A DNA stretch of 64,000 nucleotides, from assembly GCF_900291975.1 (NCBI RefSeq), contig NZ_OMPN01000001.1, positions 3,148,688 to 3,212,687 of the forward strand, given 5' to 3'. Within the stretch, counting starts at the first letter, position 1. Each line of letters opens with the position of its first letter. The DNA is from Agathobaculum massiliense. GTDB lineage: Bacteria; Bacillota; Clostridia; Oscillospirales; Butyricicoccaceae. The notes beneath the pieces were generated by a model, which was not told where the DNA came from, ran no database searches, and saw nothing but the letters and a program-made list of their open reading frames with translations. Of the stretch, positions 1 through 7,487 are shown one piece after another. The position numbers and the translations under genes are program-made.

Positions 1-204
1 CGCACCATGCGCCGCGCCTGCGTGGAGCGGGAGGTCGAGCATTTGCGCATCCTTGCGGATGCGTCCTCGGCAGAGGTGTTCGTAAACCGTGGCGAGCGGG
101 TGCTTTCCACCCGCTATTATCCGGCGCCCGAGGCGCGCGGCATCGCGTTTACAGGAGCAGGGGAGGCTGCGCTGTGGGCGATGGGCGCGCTGGAAATCCA
201 ATAG
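1..204 (+). CDS. Sucrose-6-phosphate hydrolase (GH32), C-terminal end only
   Basis: The last 67 codons of a glycoside hydrolase family 32 protein; the start and catalytic beta-propeller lie outside the window. The visible part has the C-terminal beta-sandwich signature of sucrose-6-phosphate hydrolases and invertases: an LRIL-D-SS-EVFVN-GE strand, then a TRYYP strand. In this family the enzyme cleaves sucrose-6-phosphate imported by the PTS into glucose-6-phosphate and fructose. The following phosphatase and fructokinase fit a small sucrose/fructan utilisation operon; the fructokinase would phosphorylate the released fructose. The frame is open from base 1 to the stop at 202. Family call is good; substrate is inferred from context. 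Confidence 0.8.
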   Translation, partial: RTMRRACVEREVEHLRILADASSAEVFVNRGERVLSTRYYPAPEARGIAFTGAGEAALWAMGALEIQ

Positions 205-221
205 CAGGTGGAATGGGAACC

Positions 222-1082
222 ATGTATCAATTGCTTGCGCTCGACCTGGACGGTACGCTGCTGGACCGGTCGAGCCGTGTGACCAAACAAAACGCCCGCG
301 CCGTGCGCCGCGCGCAGATGGCCGGCGTGAAGATTGCGCTTTGCACCGGACGTCATCTGGCGGATGCTCGGCTGTTCGGCGAACAGCTTTTCGCGCCTGC
401 GGACTGGGCGGTCACGGTAAACGGCGCGTTGGTCAGCCGGCTGGATGGGTCGGAAATCGTGCTGTCCGCCGGGCTGGACCAGCGGGATTGCCGAACCATA
501 TTGGAGGTGTGCAGCCGCTATGCTTCCGACCCTTGCTTTTATACAGCGGAACGGCTGTATTTTGGCGACGGGTTCAACCGCTTTTTTGACGAGCTGAGGC
601 GGCACGGTTATCATATGGTCAGCCGCCAGTGGGATGGCGCGGTCTATGTGAAAGAGATGGCGGATTGGGAGGCGCTGCTGGAGGAAAAGGAGCTTTCCTT
701 TTCCAAGGCGATTTTGTACCACCGTGACCCGTCTGTTGTGGACGGCATGATGCACGCGCTGGAGGCGACCGGACGGTTTGAGCTTGCGCCATCCGTGATG
801 TACGGGGGCGCTTTGAAAAACGTGGAGGTCAACCGGAAAGGCGTACACAAGGGCAGAGGGCTGGAGCGGCTTGCCGCGCATCTCGGTTTTTCCATGCAGC
901 AGGTGATGGCGGTCGGAGACAGCGATAACGACTTGACCATGCTGCGGCAGGCAGGCCTGAGCGTGGCGATGGGGAACGCGCCCGCTCACATCCGCGCCGC
1001 TGCGGATGCCTGCACGGCGGATCATACGGAAAATGGGGTCGCGAGGGCGATAGAACGGTATTTGCTGGAGGAACGGATATGA
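222..1082 (+). CDS. Cof-type HAD-superfamily phosphatase
   Basis: A 286-residue haloacid-dehalogenase phosphatase of the Cof/YidA type (subclass IIB). Motif I (DLDGTLL) is at residues 7-13 with the nucleophile Asp followed by the acid/base Asp. Motif IV (GDSDNDLTML) lies near residue 230, and the large cap domain sits between. These enzymes dephosphorylate sugar phosphates or related small phosphometabolites in the cytoplasm; the substrate cannot be read from sequence. I place the start at the ATG at 222 because AGGTGG at 207-212 is well spaced for it; an in-frame ATG at 213 is too close. Its last bases overlap the next gene by 4 nt (ATGA), indicating cotranscription with the fructokinase. 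Confidence 0.85.
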   Translation: MYQLLALDLDGTLLDRSSRVTKQNARAVRRAQMAGVKIALCTGRHLADARLFGEQLFAPADWAVTVNGALVSRLDGSEIVLSAGLDQRDCRTILEVCSRYASDPCFYTAERLYFGDGFNRFFDELRRHGYHMVSRQWDGAVYVKEMADWEALLEEKELSFSKAILYHRDPSVVDGMMHALEATGRFELAPSVMYGGALKNVEVNRKGVHKGRGLERLAAHLGFSMQQVMAVGDSDNDLTMLRQAGLSVAMGNAPAHIRAAADACTADHTENGVARAIERYLLEERI

Positions 1083-2047
1083 AAAAGGTTATGGCGATCG
1101 GGGAGCTGCTCATTGACTTTGTGCCGCAGCAGAAAGGCTGCACGCTGGACGAGGTCACCCATTTTGAGCGCGTGGCGGGCGGCGCGCCTGCGAATGTCGC
1201 CGCCGCGGTCGCGCGGTTGGGCGGCACGGCGGGCATGATATCCCAGGTCGGCGAGGATGCGTTCGGTACGCATATCCTCAAGGTCCTGCAGTCCAACGGC
1301 GTGGATACCGGAAACGTGTTTCGCACCGGAAAGGCGAACACCGGTCTGGCCTTTGTATCCCTGGACGCTTCCGGAAACCGTGAGTTCTCCTTCTTCCGCA
1401 ATCCCTCGGCCGACCTGTTTTTGTGTGAAGAACAGATCACGCCCGCCATGTTTGCGGACTGCGCGGCACTGCATTTCTGTTCGGTGGACCTGGTGGACTG
1501 GCCGGTCAAGGCAGCGCATCGCCGGGCGATCGGCCTGGCGCAGGAAGCTGGCGCGCTGATTTCTTTTGACCCCAATGTGCGTCTGCCGCTGTGGGAGCGT
1601 CCGGAGGACTGCCAGGCCGCGATACGGGCGTTCCTGCCGTTTGCCGACCTAGTCAAGCTGTCGGATGATGAGGTGGAGTTCGTGACTGGCTGCAAAGAGG
1701 AGCGCGAGGCTGCGCGCAGGCTGTTTGCGGGCGGCTGCCGCATGCTGCTCGTTACGCGCGGGGCGGACGGGGCGGCGATCTACACACGCGGCGCGCACGC
1801 GGAAACCGAAACGATTCCGGTTCCTGTTACGGATACAACGGGCGCGGGCGATTCTTTCATCGGTTCGTTTCTGTACCAGCTGACACGGGACGGGGTTACG
1901 GCGGAGCAGCTCGATCGGCTTTCGGAGGAACGGCTGGCCTCCTACTTACAGTTTTCCGCGCGGTATGCGTCGCTCACCGTACAGCGCAAGGGAGCGGTGA
2001 TGGCGACGCTGGAGGAGCTTCGGCGGGCCTATCCGGATAAAGAATAA
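1079..2047 (+). CDS. scrK: Fructokinase / PfkB-family carbohydrate kinase
   Basis: A 322-residue ribokinase/PfkB-fold sugar kinase. The N-terminal signature GGAPANVAAAVARLGG (about residues 35-50) binds the sugar. The C-terminal signature DTTGAGDSFIGSF (about residues 252-264) forms the anion hole and contains the catalytic Asp. The GELLIDFVP start and overall length are typical of bacterial fructokinases. Its position just after a GH32 sucrose hydrolase and phosphatase supports fructose as substrate, giving fructose-6-phosphate. The ATG overlaps the preceding stop (ATGA). A strong terminator follows. A 2-keto-3-deoxygluconate kinase or other PfkB sugar kinase cannot be fully excluded from sequence alone. 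Confidence 0.82.
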   Translation: MKKVMAIGELLIDFVPQQKGCTLDEVTHFERVAGGAPANVAAAVARLGGTAGMISQVGEDAFGTHILKVLQSNGVDTGNVFRTGKANTGLAFVSLDASGNREFSFFRNPSADLFLCEEQITPAMFADCAALHFCSVDLVDWPVKAAHRRAIGLAQEAGALISFDPNVRLPLWERPEDCQAAIRAFLPFADLVKLSDDEVEFVTGCKEEREAARRLFAGGCRMLLVTRGADGAAIYTRGAHAETETIPVPVTDTTGAGDSFIGSFLYQLTRDGVTAEQLDRLSEERLASYLQFSARYASLTVQRKGAVMATLEELRRAYPDKE

Positions 2048-2082
2048 AAAAGCGGTCTGCGTTTCGGGCGCAGACCGCTTTT
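2048..2082. terminator. Bidirectional hairpin terminator
   Basis: A perfect 14-bp stem, AAAAGCGGTCTGCG / CGCAGACCGCTTTT, with a 7-nt loop. It is flanked by A-rich sequence on one side and T-rich on the other, so it can end both the fructokinase operon and the convergent minus-strand genes. The minus-strand stop codon starts at its edge. Confidence 0.85.
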
Positions 2083-2939
2083 CAAAAGTATGGGGAGAGC
2101 GGCGGTGCGGCGGCCAGCCGCCCTGCCGCTTCAGGAAAGTCGCGCCGCAGCCGCGCAGCGCAGCGGCGGCAGAAATCCTCGTAAAGCAGGGGCTCGTCCC
2201 GCATTTGCTGTTTGAAGCCCCAGATATGGGTGAAATAACCCTGCTGCCTGCCGCTGAACAACGCGGCAAGGTCGGACAGCGCGGCGGCATGGACGCGCTC
2301 CCGCGCCGCGCACATTGCCAGGAGCCGCTGTTCGGCAAAGACCATGTAGGTCAGCACGTCGTCCGCAGTAGCGGAGGCGCGGATAAAGCGGATTGCGGTA
2401 TCCGTATAATGCCGCCGGAACGCATCGCTGCCAAAATAGGCAAGCGCGGTGTTATAGGGACGCACGGCCCAGTCAAAAGCAGAAAAGTCAAAGCCACGCG
2501 TCTGGGAGAAGGCCTCCGGCCCAGGGTAGATATCGGGCATGATATCCTCTGTGTGGACCGCGGCGGCATCCAGCCCGCGGAGCAGCGGCGCAAGCGGCTT
2601 CCAGACAATAAAATCGGTATCGATCATCACACAGGGCGCGGGCATGGCGGAAAGCGCATACAGCTTGCCGGCCGCCCAAAACGCGATGGGGTTGACATCC
2701 TCTGGCATGGCGTCGAGCAGAGGATGCACCCCGCCGTCCCAGAGAAAGGAAAAGCCAAGCGCATCATAGTATCGCTTGGCGGTGCTGTCGCAGATCATGC
2801 GGATGGAGCCGTTGGTTTTCTGCCAAGAGAGCGCGGAAAGCGCGGTCGTCAGCAGTTCAAACGGTTCGACCGCGTAGGGCCGGTCCGGTGTGCGCGCGAA
2901 AAAGGGACACGTCCAGTTGATATGAAACGCGGAAAGCAT
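2082..2939 (-). CDS. Glycosyltransferase-like protein of unknown substrate
   Basis: A 285-residue protein without signal peptide or membrane segments. It starts with a HINWTCPFF segment and has an MIDTDFIVW stretch around residue 130, resembling the metal-binding DxD motif of GT-A-fold glycosyltransferases. Aromatic-rich blocks and conserved-looking Asp/His residues are compatible with a nucleotide-sugar enzyme, but I do not recognise a named family with certainty (a DUF6734-like fold is one possibility). Its ATG directly abuts the TGA of the upstream small protein with no spacer, so the two are very likely translationally coupled. That makes the small Tyr/Ser-rich protein a candidate substrate or partner. 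Confidence 0.5.
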   Translation of the reverse strand: MLSAFHINWTCPFFARTPDRPYAVEPFELLTTALSALSWQKTNGSIRMICDSTAKRYYDALGFSFLWDGGVHPLLDAMPEDVNPIAFWAAGKLYALSAMPAPCVMIDTDFIVWKPLAPLLRGLDAAAVHTEDIMPDIYPGPEAFSQTRGFDFSAFDWAVRPYNTALAYFGSDAFRRHYTDTAIRFIRASATADDVLTYMVFAEQRLLAMCAARERVHAAALSDLAALFSGRQQGYFTHIWGFKQQMRDEPLLYEDFCRRCAARLRRDFPEAAGRLAAAPPLSPYF

Positions 2940-3347
2940 TCAAATCAGCTCCAATCCATAGCCGCCGACAAAGTAAGTGCAGGAACCCCCAAAATGCGAA
3001 CCAGAACCGGACGAACGATAACTTGTGCGGTAGGACGTAGTATAGGAGGTCAGGTAGGAACCAGAGCCGGAACCGCATTGCACCCAAACCGTGCGCCGGA
3101 TCGTGATGCCGTCTTCGGTCACGACGGTTTCGAGGGGGGGCAACGCGCCTCCCATGACGGGAACAGGGGCTTGTCCCTCCTCAACGGGGTACCAGCCGGC
3201 GGGATAAGGGGCGGCGGGGAATATCGGCTCGGGCGTTTGCTCGACCGGCCGGCAGTGCTTCGCATAACTGTCCAAATCAAATACAACACCGTCGATCTCG
3301 CGGTATTGCTCGGGATTCATCGCCAAAATGCCGTTGGATTTTGCCAT
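2940..3347 (-). CDS. Small Tyr/Ser/Gly-rich protein of unknown function
   Basis: A 135-residue protein with two unlike halves. The N-terminal 75 residues are ordinary and Pro-rich, including an EIDGVVFDLDSYAKHC segment. The C-terminal 45 residues are low complexity: GSGSGS, then a TSY-x repeat (TSYTTSYRTSYRSS), another GSGS run and a short GG/Cys-containing tail. A GGGGAGG site precedes the ATG and a TTGCGG-N17-TATAAT promoter lies upstream. Its stop codon touches the start of the glycosyltransferase-like gene. The layout resembles a small modified substrate plus its enzyme, but no modification is shown by the sequence. Function unknown. Confidence 0.6.
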   Translation of the reverse strand: MAKSNGILAMNPEQYREIDGVVFDLDSYAKHCRPVEQTPEPIFPAAPYPAGWYPVEEGQAPVPVMGGALPPLETVVTEDGITIRRTVWVQCGSGSGSYLTSYTTSYRTSYRSSGSGSHFGGSCTYFVGGYGLELI

Positions 3348-3389
3348 GCAGAACCGCCTCCCCGTTAAAGTAGATGCACTGATAAGTAA

Positions 3390-3418
3390 ATTATACTGTA
3401 ATGGACTGAAAACCGCAA
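3390..3418 (-). promoter_or_regulatory. SigA-type promoter for the small protein/glycosyltransferase-like pair
   Basis: On the minus strand, TTGCGG (3418-3413) and TATAAT (3395-3390) are separated by 17 bp and lie about 40 bp upstream of the ATG at 3347. Confidence 0.55.
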
Positions 3419-3460
3419 CGAGAAAATCGCCGCCCGAGGAAAAATTTGCGGACTGCAGGC

Positions 3461-3489
3461 TTTACAGGGCGCTTGGCGGAACGTATAAT
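3461..3489 (+). promoter_or_regulatory. SigA-type promoter for the FkbM methyltransferase gene
   Basis: TTTACA at 3461-3466, a 17-bp spacer, and a perfect TATAAT at 3484-3489. It lies 32 bp upstream of the chosen ATG at 3521, which rules out longer upstream starts in the same frame. Confidence 0.7.
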
Positions 3490-3520
3490 ATACCAGGATA
3501 CGGATAAGGGAGTTTTGGAA

Positions 3521-4591
3521 ATGGATTTTTTGACACTCGAGCAGTCCGTCTGGCCGCGCCTGCAGGAAGAAAAGCGGCCGATTGTTTTATACGGCATGGG
3601 AGACGGCGCGGATAAGATACTTCGGCAGTTTGAGCGGCTGGGGATTCAGGCCGCCGCAGTATTTGCAAGCGATGAATTTGTGCGGGGACACAGCTTCCGC
3701 GGGTTTCGGGTGCATCGGCTGGACGAGGTGGTCGATGCGTTTGGGGAGGATATTCTGATTGTGATTGCGTTTGCCAGCCAGCGTCCGGAGGTGCTGGACA
3801 AGATGTATGCGCTCGACCGGCGCTTCGACGTGGTCGCGCCGGATGTGCCGGTCGTGGAGGGCGCGGTATTTGACGAAGCGTTCGTGCGCGCGCACAGCGG
3901 GGAGATGGAGCGGGCGTATGCGCTTTTGGCGGATGAACGATCGCGCACCGTGTTTCTGGATACCGTCCGTTTCAAGCTGTCCGGCAGGCTTTGTTATCTG
4001 TGCGCGAGCGAAACCGATAAGGATGAGGTGTTCCGTACCGTGCTGCGCCTCGGGCCGGAGGAGCGTTTCGCAGACTTGGGCGCCTATAACGGGGACACGA
4101 TCCGCGAGCTGCTGCACTATACTGGCGGGCGCTTCACTTCGGTCACAGCGCTCGAGCCTGACCGGCGCAGCTTTCGCAAGCTGTCCGCCTACGCGGAAGA
4201 ACAGCTTACGGGGGATATAACGCTGGAACAGGCGGGCGCATGGTCGGAGGATACGGTCCTGTGCTTTTCGGACCAGGCGGGGCGGCAGTCGCGCATCTCG
4301 CATGTGGGCAGGGAAACAAGGATGCGCGCGCTGGACAGCGTGCTGCGCGGCAGGCCATGCACCTATTTGAAAATGGATGTAGAGGGCGCGGAGCGGGAGG
4401 CGCTGCGCGGCGCGGCGCAGACCATCCGAAGCTGGCGGCCCAAGCTCAACCTTGCAGCCTACCATAGGAGCGGAGATTTCTTTTCCCTTGCGCTGCAGGT
4501 GCATGCGCTTTGTCCGGATTACCGGCTTTACCTGCGCCACCATCCGTATGTGCCGGCATGGGATACCAACCTGTATGCGGTCTGCCCATAA
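3521..4591 (+). CDS. FkbM-family methyltransferase with N-terminal nucleotide-binding-like domain
   Basis: A 356-residue protein. The N-terminal part (about residues 15-110) begins IVLYGMGDGADKIL and looks like a Rossmann-type domain often attached to FkbM enzymes. The C-terminal part is an S-adenosylmethionine-dependent FkbM methyltransferase: FADLGAYNGDTIREL is the SAM-binding glycine loop, followed by ALEPD and the diagnostic LKMDVEGAE motif. FkbM proteins O-methylate sugars or natural products, so a role in modifying a surface glycan is plausible beside a glycosyltransferase-like gene on the other strand. The start at 3521 follows AAGGGA with 9-nt spacing and an excellent promoter. The acceptor substrate is unknown. 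Confidence 0.85.
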   Translation: MDFLTLEQSVWPRLQEEKRPIVLYGMGDGADKILRQFERLGIQAAAVFASDEFVRGHSFRGFRVHRLDEVVDAFGEDILIVIAFASQRPEVLDKMYALDRRFDVVAPDVPVVEGAVFDEAFVRAHSGEMERAYALLADERSRTVFLDTVRFKLSGRLCYLCASETDKDEVFRTVLRLGPEERFADLGAYNGDTIRELLHYTGGRFTSVTALEPDRRSFRKLSAYAEEQLTGDITLEQAGAWSEDTVLCFSDQAGRQSRISHVGRETRMRALDSVLRGRPCTYLKMDVEGAEREALRGAAQTIRSWRPKLNLAAYHRSGDFFSLALQVHALCPDYRLYLRHHPYVPAWDTNLYAVCP

Positions 4592-4600
4592 AACAGGAAA

Positions 4601-4626
4601 AGAGCGCTGCCTGCGGGCAGCGCTCT
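4601..4626. terminator. Bidirectional hairpin terminator
   Basis: An 11-bp perfect stem, AGAGCGCTGCC / GGCAGCGCTCT, with loop TGCG, A-rich upstream and T-rich downstream, between the convergent FkbM and response-regulator genes. Confidence 0.85.
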
Positions 4627-4637
4627 TTATGTATGGT

Positions 4638-5345
4638 TTATTCGCCTTCTGCGAGGCGGTAGCCGACGCCTACCTCGGTGAACAGATATTCCGGCTCGGC
4701 GGGGTTCTTTTCGATTTTGCGGCGGATGTTCGCCATGTTGACGCGCAGGATCTGATTATCACCGCCCGCGCGGGGCCCCCACAACTCCTTAATAATGTAG
4801 TCGTAGGTCAGTACCTTGCCGGCGTACTTGCCAAGCAGGGCGACGATGCGGAATTCGCTCAGCGTCAAATGGACGTTTTCTCCCCGCACCAGGACCTGAT
4901 GCTTGTTGTAGTCGATGGTCAGGTCCCCGACCGTATAGGTGCCGCGCTGGGCGATCTCGTCGTTGTCCGAGGTGGTGCGGGTGTGGCGGATCGCCGTGCG
5001 GACACGGGCCAGAAGCTCGGCCGTGCCGAACGGCTTGGTCAGATAGTCGTCCGCGCCGAGGTCGAGCGCGCCGACCTTGTCATGCTCATGCGAGCGGGCG
5101 GAAACGACCACCACCGGCAGGCTGGACCAGGAACGCAGGCTGTTGAGTACCTCCAGCCCGTCCATGTCCGGCAGGCCGAGGTCCAGAATGACCAGATCGG
5201 GACAATGGGAGGACAGCATGGACATTGCCTCCGCACCGGTGCGGGCTTGTATCGTTTCGTAACCGTTGGAATTGAGGATAGTGGAAATAAAATGCGAAAT
5301 GCTTTTTTCATCTTCTACAATCAGGATTTTTTCTCGGATATTCAT
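4638..5345 (-). CDS. KdpE-like OmpR-family response regulator
   Basis: A 235-residue response regulator. The receiver domain has the acidic pair (VEDE), the phospho-acceptor Asp in LVILDLGLPDMDG, the conserved Ser in VVVSAR and the Lys in YLTKPFG. The C-terminal winged helix (residues about 135-232) ends in NMANIRRKIEKNP and VGVGYRL, characteristic of OmpR/PhoB proteins. It is closest in character to KdpE, and its partner kinase has the KdpD DUF4118 domain. It overlaps the kinase stop codon by 4 nt. No kdpFABC potassium transporter is in the window, so potassium control is a family-based guess. It probably binds the TTAACA direct repeat upstream of the operon. Confidence 0.9.
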   Translation of the reverse strand: MNIREKILIVEDEKSISHFISTILNSNGYETIQARTGAEAMSMLSSHCPDLVILDLGLPDMDGLEVLNSLRSWSSLPVVVVSARSHEHDKVGALDLGADDYLTKPFGTAELLARVRTAIRHTRTTSDNDEIAQRGTYTVGDLTIDYNKHQVLVRGENVHLTLSEFRIVALLGKYAGKVLTYDYIIKELWGPRAGGDNQILRVNMANIRRKIEKNPAEPEYLFTEVGVGYRLAEGE

Positions 5346-6418
5346 TTAAGTTCCTCCTCGGAAAGCGGCAGCAGGAAAGAAAATTCCGCGCCCGCTCCCA
5401 TATTTTTTGCTTCCATAGTACCACTGTGCGCGCGTACGATCGCCATACAGACCGACAGGCCTAGGCCCATATTGCGTTTCCCATCCCCAGCGGGCGTTTC
5501 GTTGCGTTTCATGCTGCCGTCAAATAGCGTCGGAAGCTCCTTGGGGGGAATGCCTTTGCCGTTGTCCTGCACGGAAAAACAGGCGTATTTGCCCTCCTGA
5601 TGCACGGAAAGCAGAATGTTTGTCGTTGTCTCACCATGGATCACCGCGTTTTCCAGAAGATTGGACAGCACCTGTTCGATCAGGATAGCGTCCATGGGGA
5701 CAAACAGGAGATCGCTCGGCGCGGCAACGCGGATGGAAACATCGGGAAACCGCTTGCGGAATTTCTGCACGACCTCGCCGAGGATTTCCTCCACGACCTC
5801 CGGCTGTTTGGTAATCTGGGCGCGCGCGTCCCCGATGCGGGTGATGGAGAGCAGGTTTTCCACCACGCGGATCAGCCACTGCGCCTCGTCGCGGGCGTCC
5901 TCCAGAAGCTGGCGCTGCTCGGCAATCGGCAGGTTGGGCGTTTCCAGAAGGGTGGAGGTGACGCCGACGATCGATGTCAGCGGCGTGCGGATATCGTGAG
6001 AAACCGAGCGCAGCAGATTGGCGCGCATTTTCTCTTTTTCGCTTTCCGCCCGAATCCGCTCCTGCTGCTTGAGCTTGGTGGTCATCGTACAGGTGATGAG
6101 CGAGACGCACAGCATGGTCAGGAACGTCAGCGGATAGCCGGACAGCGTAAAGTTGAACGCCCAGTATGGATAAGTAAAAATATAGTTGATGCCAATGACG
6201 CTGAACAGAGCGGCCAGGATACCGAAAAAATAGCCGGTCGTTAAACGTGAAACCAGCAGGACGGCCAGTACGAAAATCGGATACGCAAAGCCGTCGATGC
6301 TATCGGCAATGCTTAAAATAACGCACAATTCAATCGCGCAGGCCAAAATGCCCGCGGTAACCGCAAAATCGCGTGCGGAAAAGGAAAAAAACGGACTCCG
6401 ATGCTTTGAGCTTTGCAA
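5342..6418 (-). CDS. KdpD-like sensor histidine kinase lacking the N-terminal KdpD/USP domains
   Basis: About 358 residues, against roughly 900 in full-length KdpD. It begins directly with the DUF4118 four-helix membrane region (hydrophobic segments over about residues 20-125). A HisKA dimerisation domain follows with SVSHDIRTPLTSI (phospho-acceptor His), and then the HATPase domain with NLLENAVIHG, DNGKGIP and GLGLSV boxes. The start is set at a TTG (6418-6416) preceded by AGGGAG. The more distal in-frame ATG at 6457 overlaps the TATAAT box and cannot be translated from that promoter. Truncated DUF4118 kinases of this kind are known in Gram-positives; their signal is uncertain. Confidence 0.85.
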   Translation of the reverse strand: MQSSKHRSPFFSFSARDFAVTAGILACAIELCVILSIADSIDGFAYPIFVLAVLLVSRLTTGYFFGILAALFSVIGINYIFTYPYWAFNFTLSGYPLTFLTMLCVSLITCTMTTKLKQQERIRAESEKEKMRANLLRSVSHDIRTPLTSIVGVTSTLLETPNLPIAEQRQLLEDARDEAQWLIRVVENLLSITRIGDARAQITKQPEVVEEILGEVVQKFRKRFPDVSIRVAAPSDLLFVPMDAILIEQVLSNLLENAVIHGETTTNILLSVHQEGKYACFSVQDNGKGIPPKELPTLFDGSMKRNETPAGDGKRNMGLGLSVCMAIVRAHSGTMEAKNMGAGAEFSFLLPLSEEELK

Positions 6419-6455
6419 AATGGGACACTCCCTATTATCAATTAGGTACAAAAAC

Positions 6456-6488
6456 ATTATAGCAGAAAAGGTGTTAAAAATCTGTTAA
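6456..6488 (-). promoter_or_regulatory. Promoter of the kdpDE-like operon with a TTAACA direct repeat
   Basis: On the minus strand there is an extended -10 box (TGCTATAAT; TATAAT at 6461-6456). Upstream lie two TTAACA hexamers (6488-6483 and 6477-6472) whose starts are 11 bp apart. TTAACA repeats with an 11-bp period are the classic tandem half-sites of OmpR/PhoB-family regulators (PhoP boxes of Bacillus). The nearby response regulator belongs to that family, so autoregulation is likely. No good -35 box is visible, as expected for an activated promoter. Confidence 0.5.
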
Positions 6489-6641
6489 TATCCTTTACAA
6501 AATCTGAACGGGAAAAAGTTGCCGTTTGACGGAAGATTAACAAATCAAAACGCGACCTTAGCAGCGGTTAAACGGGATTATGCGCTATAATAGAGACAAC
6601 AGAAAGGGATTCTGTGCAAGATGAAAAAGGGAGTGTTTCTA

Positions 6642-7217
6642 ATGAGTAAAAATTTGCAAGAGTATCTGCAGGACAACGAAACTGTGCTGTGGCAGGGGGA
6701 GCCCGCGGCGTTTCCGCTGATTGAAAACGGCAATAAGACCCGCGTACTGCGTACATGGTTGCTGACCGTTGTGATTATTGGCGGCCTGCTTGCAGCTTAT
6801 GTTACGAAGAACAGCCAGTGGAGCATGAATGTTGCAATCGGTATGGTAGTCATCGGCGCTGTGATTATGATTTCCCCAGTCTTTGAGCGTGCAAGCGTGA
6901 AGCGTCAGAAATACTACATCACCAACCAGCGTGCTATTCTGGAATTCGACGCCAAGACTTTCTACTCCATGGATCTGTCCGACATTGATGATTATAAGGT
7001 TGTCAGCGATGTGGCGAACGAAGACAGCGTCGTTCTGGGCAGCAAGATTTTTGAAGAGGTAAATAAGCAGCTCCGCTGGAGAGCGTGCCATCCTATGATC
7101 GACCGTCAGAACACCACGAATCGGACCCGGGCGGAAGCACTGGTTTTCTATGGCGTAAAGAACGCGGAAGCTGCCGTGGAGCTCTTGGAGGGCCGTGACG
7201 CCACTCGCGCTGCATAA
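6642..7217 (+). CDS. Membrane protein with bacterial PH-like domain
   Basis: A 191-residue protein. Two hydrophobic segments (about residues 38-55 and 62-80) form a membrane hairpin. A soluble part follows containing KYYITNQRAILEF and SMDLSDIDDYKVV, a strand pattern typical of bacterial PH domains (YdbS/YdbT-like). The role is unknown; such proteins are often linked to envelope functions. I use the ATG at 6642 because AGGGAG lies 8 nt upstream; an earlier in-frame ATG at 6621 has no comparable site. A TATAAT at 6586-6591 supplies a likely promoter. It is transcribed divergently from the kdpDE-like pair and ends at a strong terminator. Confidence 0.7.
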   Translation: MSKNLQEYLQDNETVLWQGEPAAFPLIENGNKTRVLRTWLLTVVIIGGLLAAYVTKNSQWSMNVAIGMVVIGAVIMISPVFERASVKRQKYYITNQRAILEFDAKTFYSMDLSDIDDYKVVSDVANEDSVVLGSKIFEEVNKQLRWRACHPMIDRQNTTNRTRAEALVFYGVKNAEAAVELLEGRDATRAA

Positions 7218-7241
7218 GACTTTCAATTGATATGAACGGGA

Positions 7242-7271
7242 AAAGGGCTGCAGAATATTCTGCAGCCCTTT
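7242..7271. terminator. Perfect palindromic hairpin terminator
   Basis: A 30-bp perfect palindrome (AAAGGGCTGCAGAAT and its complement, no loop bases outside the fold) followed by T residues, directly downstream of the PH-domain gene. Confidence 0.85.
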
Positions 7272-7312
7272 TTATCAAGCGAACTGCCTTTTACCAGGAA
7301 AGCAAGAAAGGG

Positions 7313-7341
7313 ATGACAATTGGCTGGTATTGTGATATAAT
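7313..7341 (+). promoter_or_regulatory. SigA-type promoter upstream of the M50 protease operon
   Basis: ATGACA (7313-7318), a 17-bp spacer and TATAAT (7336-7341). It would start the transcript about 140 bp before the M50 protease gene, which opens the scpAB run. Confidence 0.55.
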
Positions 7342-7487
7342 TCCAAACATACACAGGTTTGCTATCCGGAAAACCGCGTTAAAATTATTTTGACGCCTCT
7401 GTTAGGAAGCAAAAAATAGGTTAAAATGATAAAATCAGGCGCTCGTGGCAAGAATAGCGGTGCGGCTGATAGTTTGGAGGAGTTTGC

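Noticed and set aside
2205..3368. 387-codon plus-strand frame opposite the glycosyltransferase-like and small protein genes
   Set aside because: No ribosome site; the minus-strand genes have promoter, ribosome sites and coupled starts.
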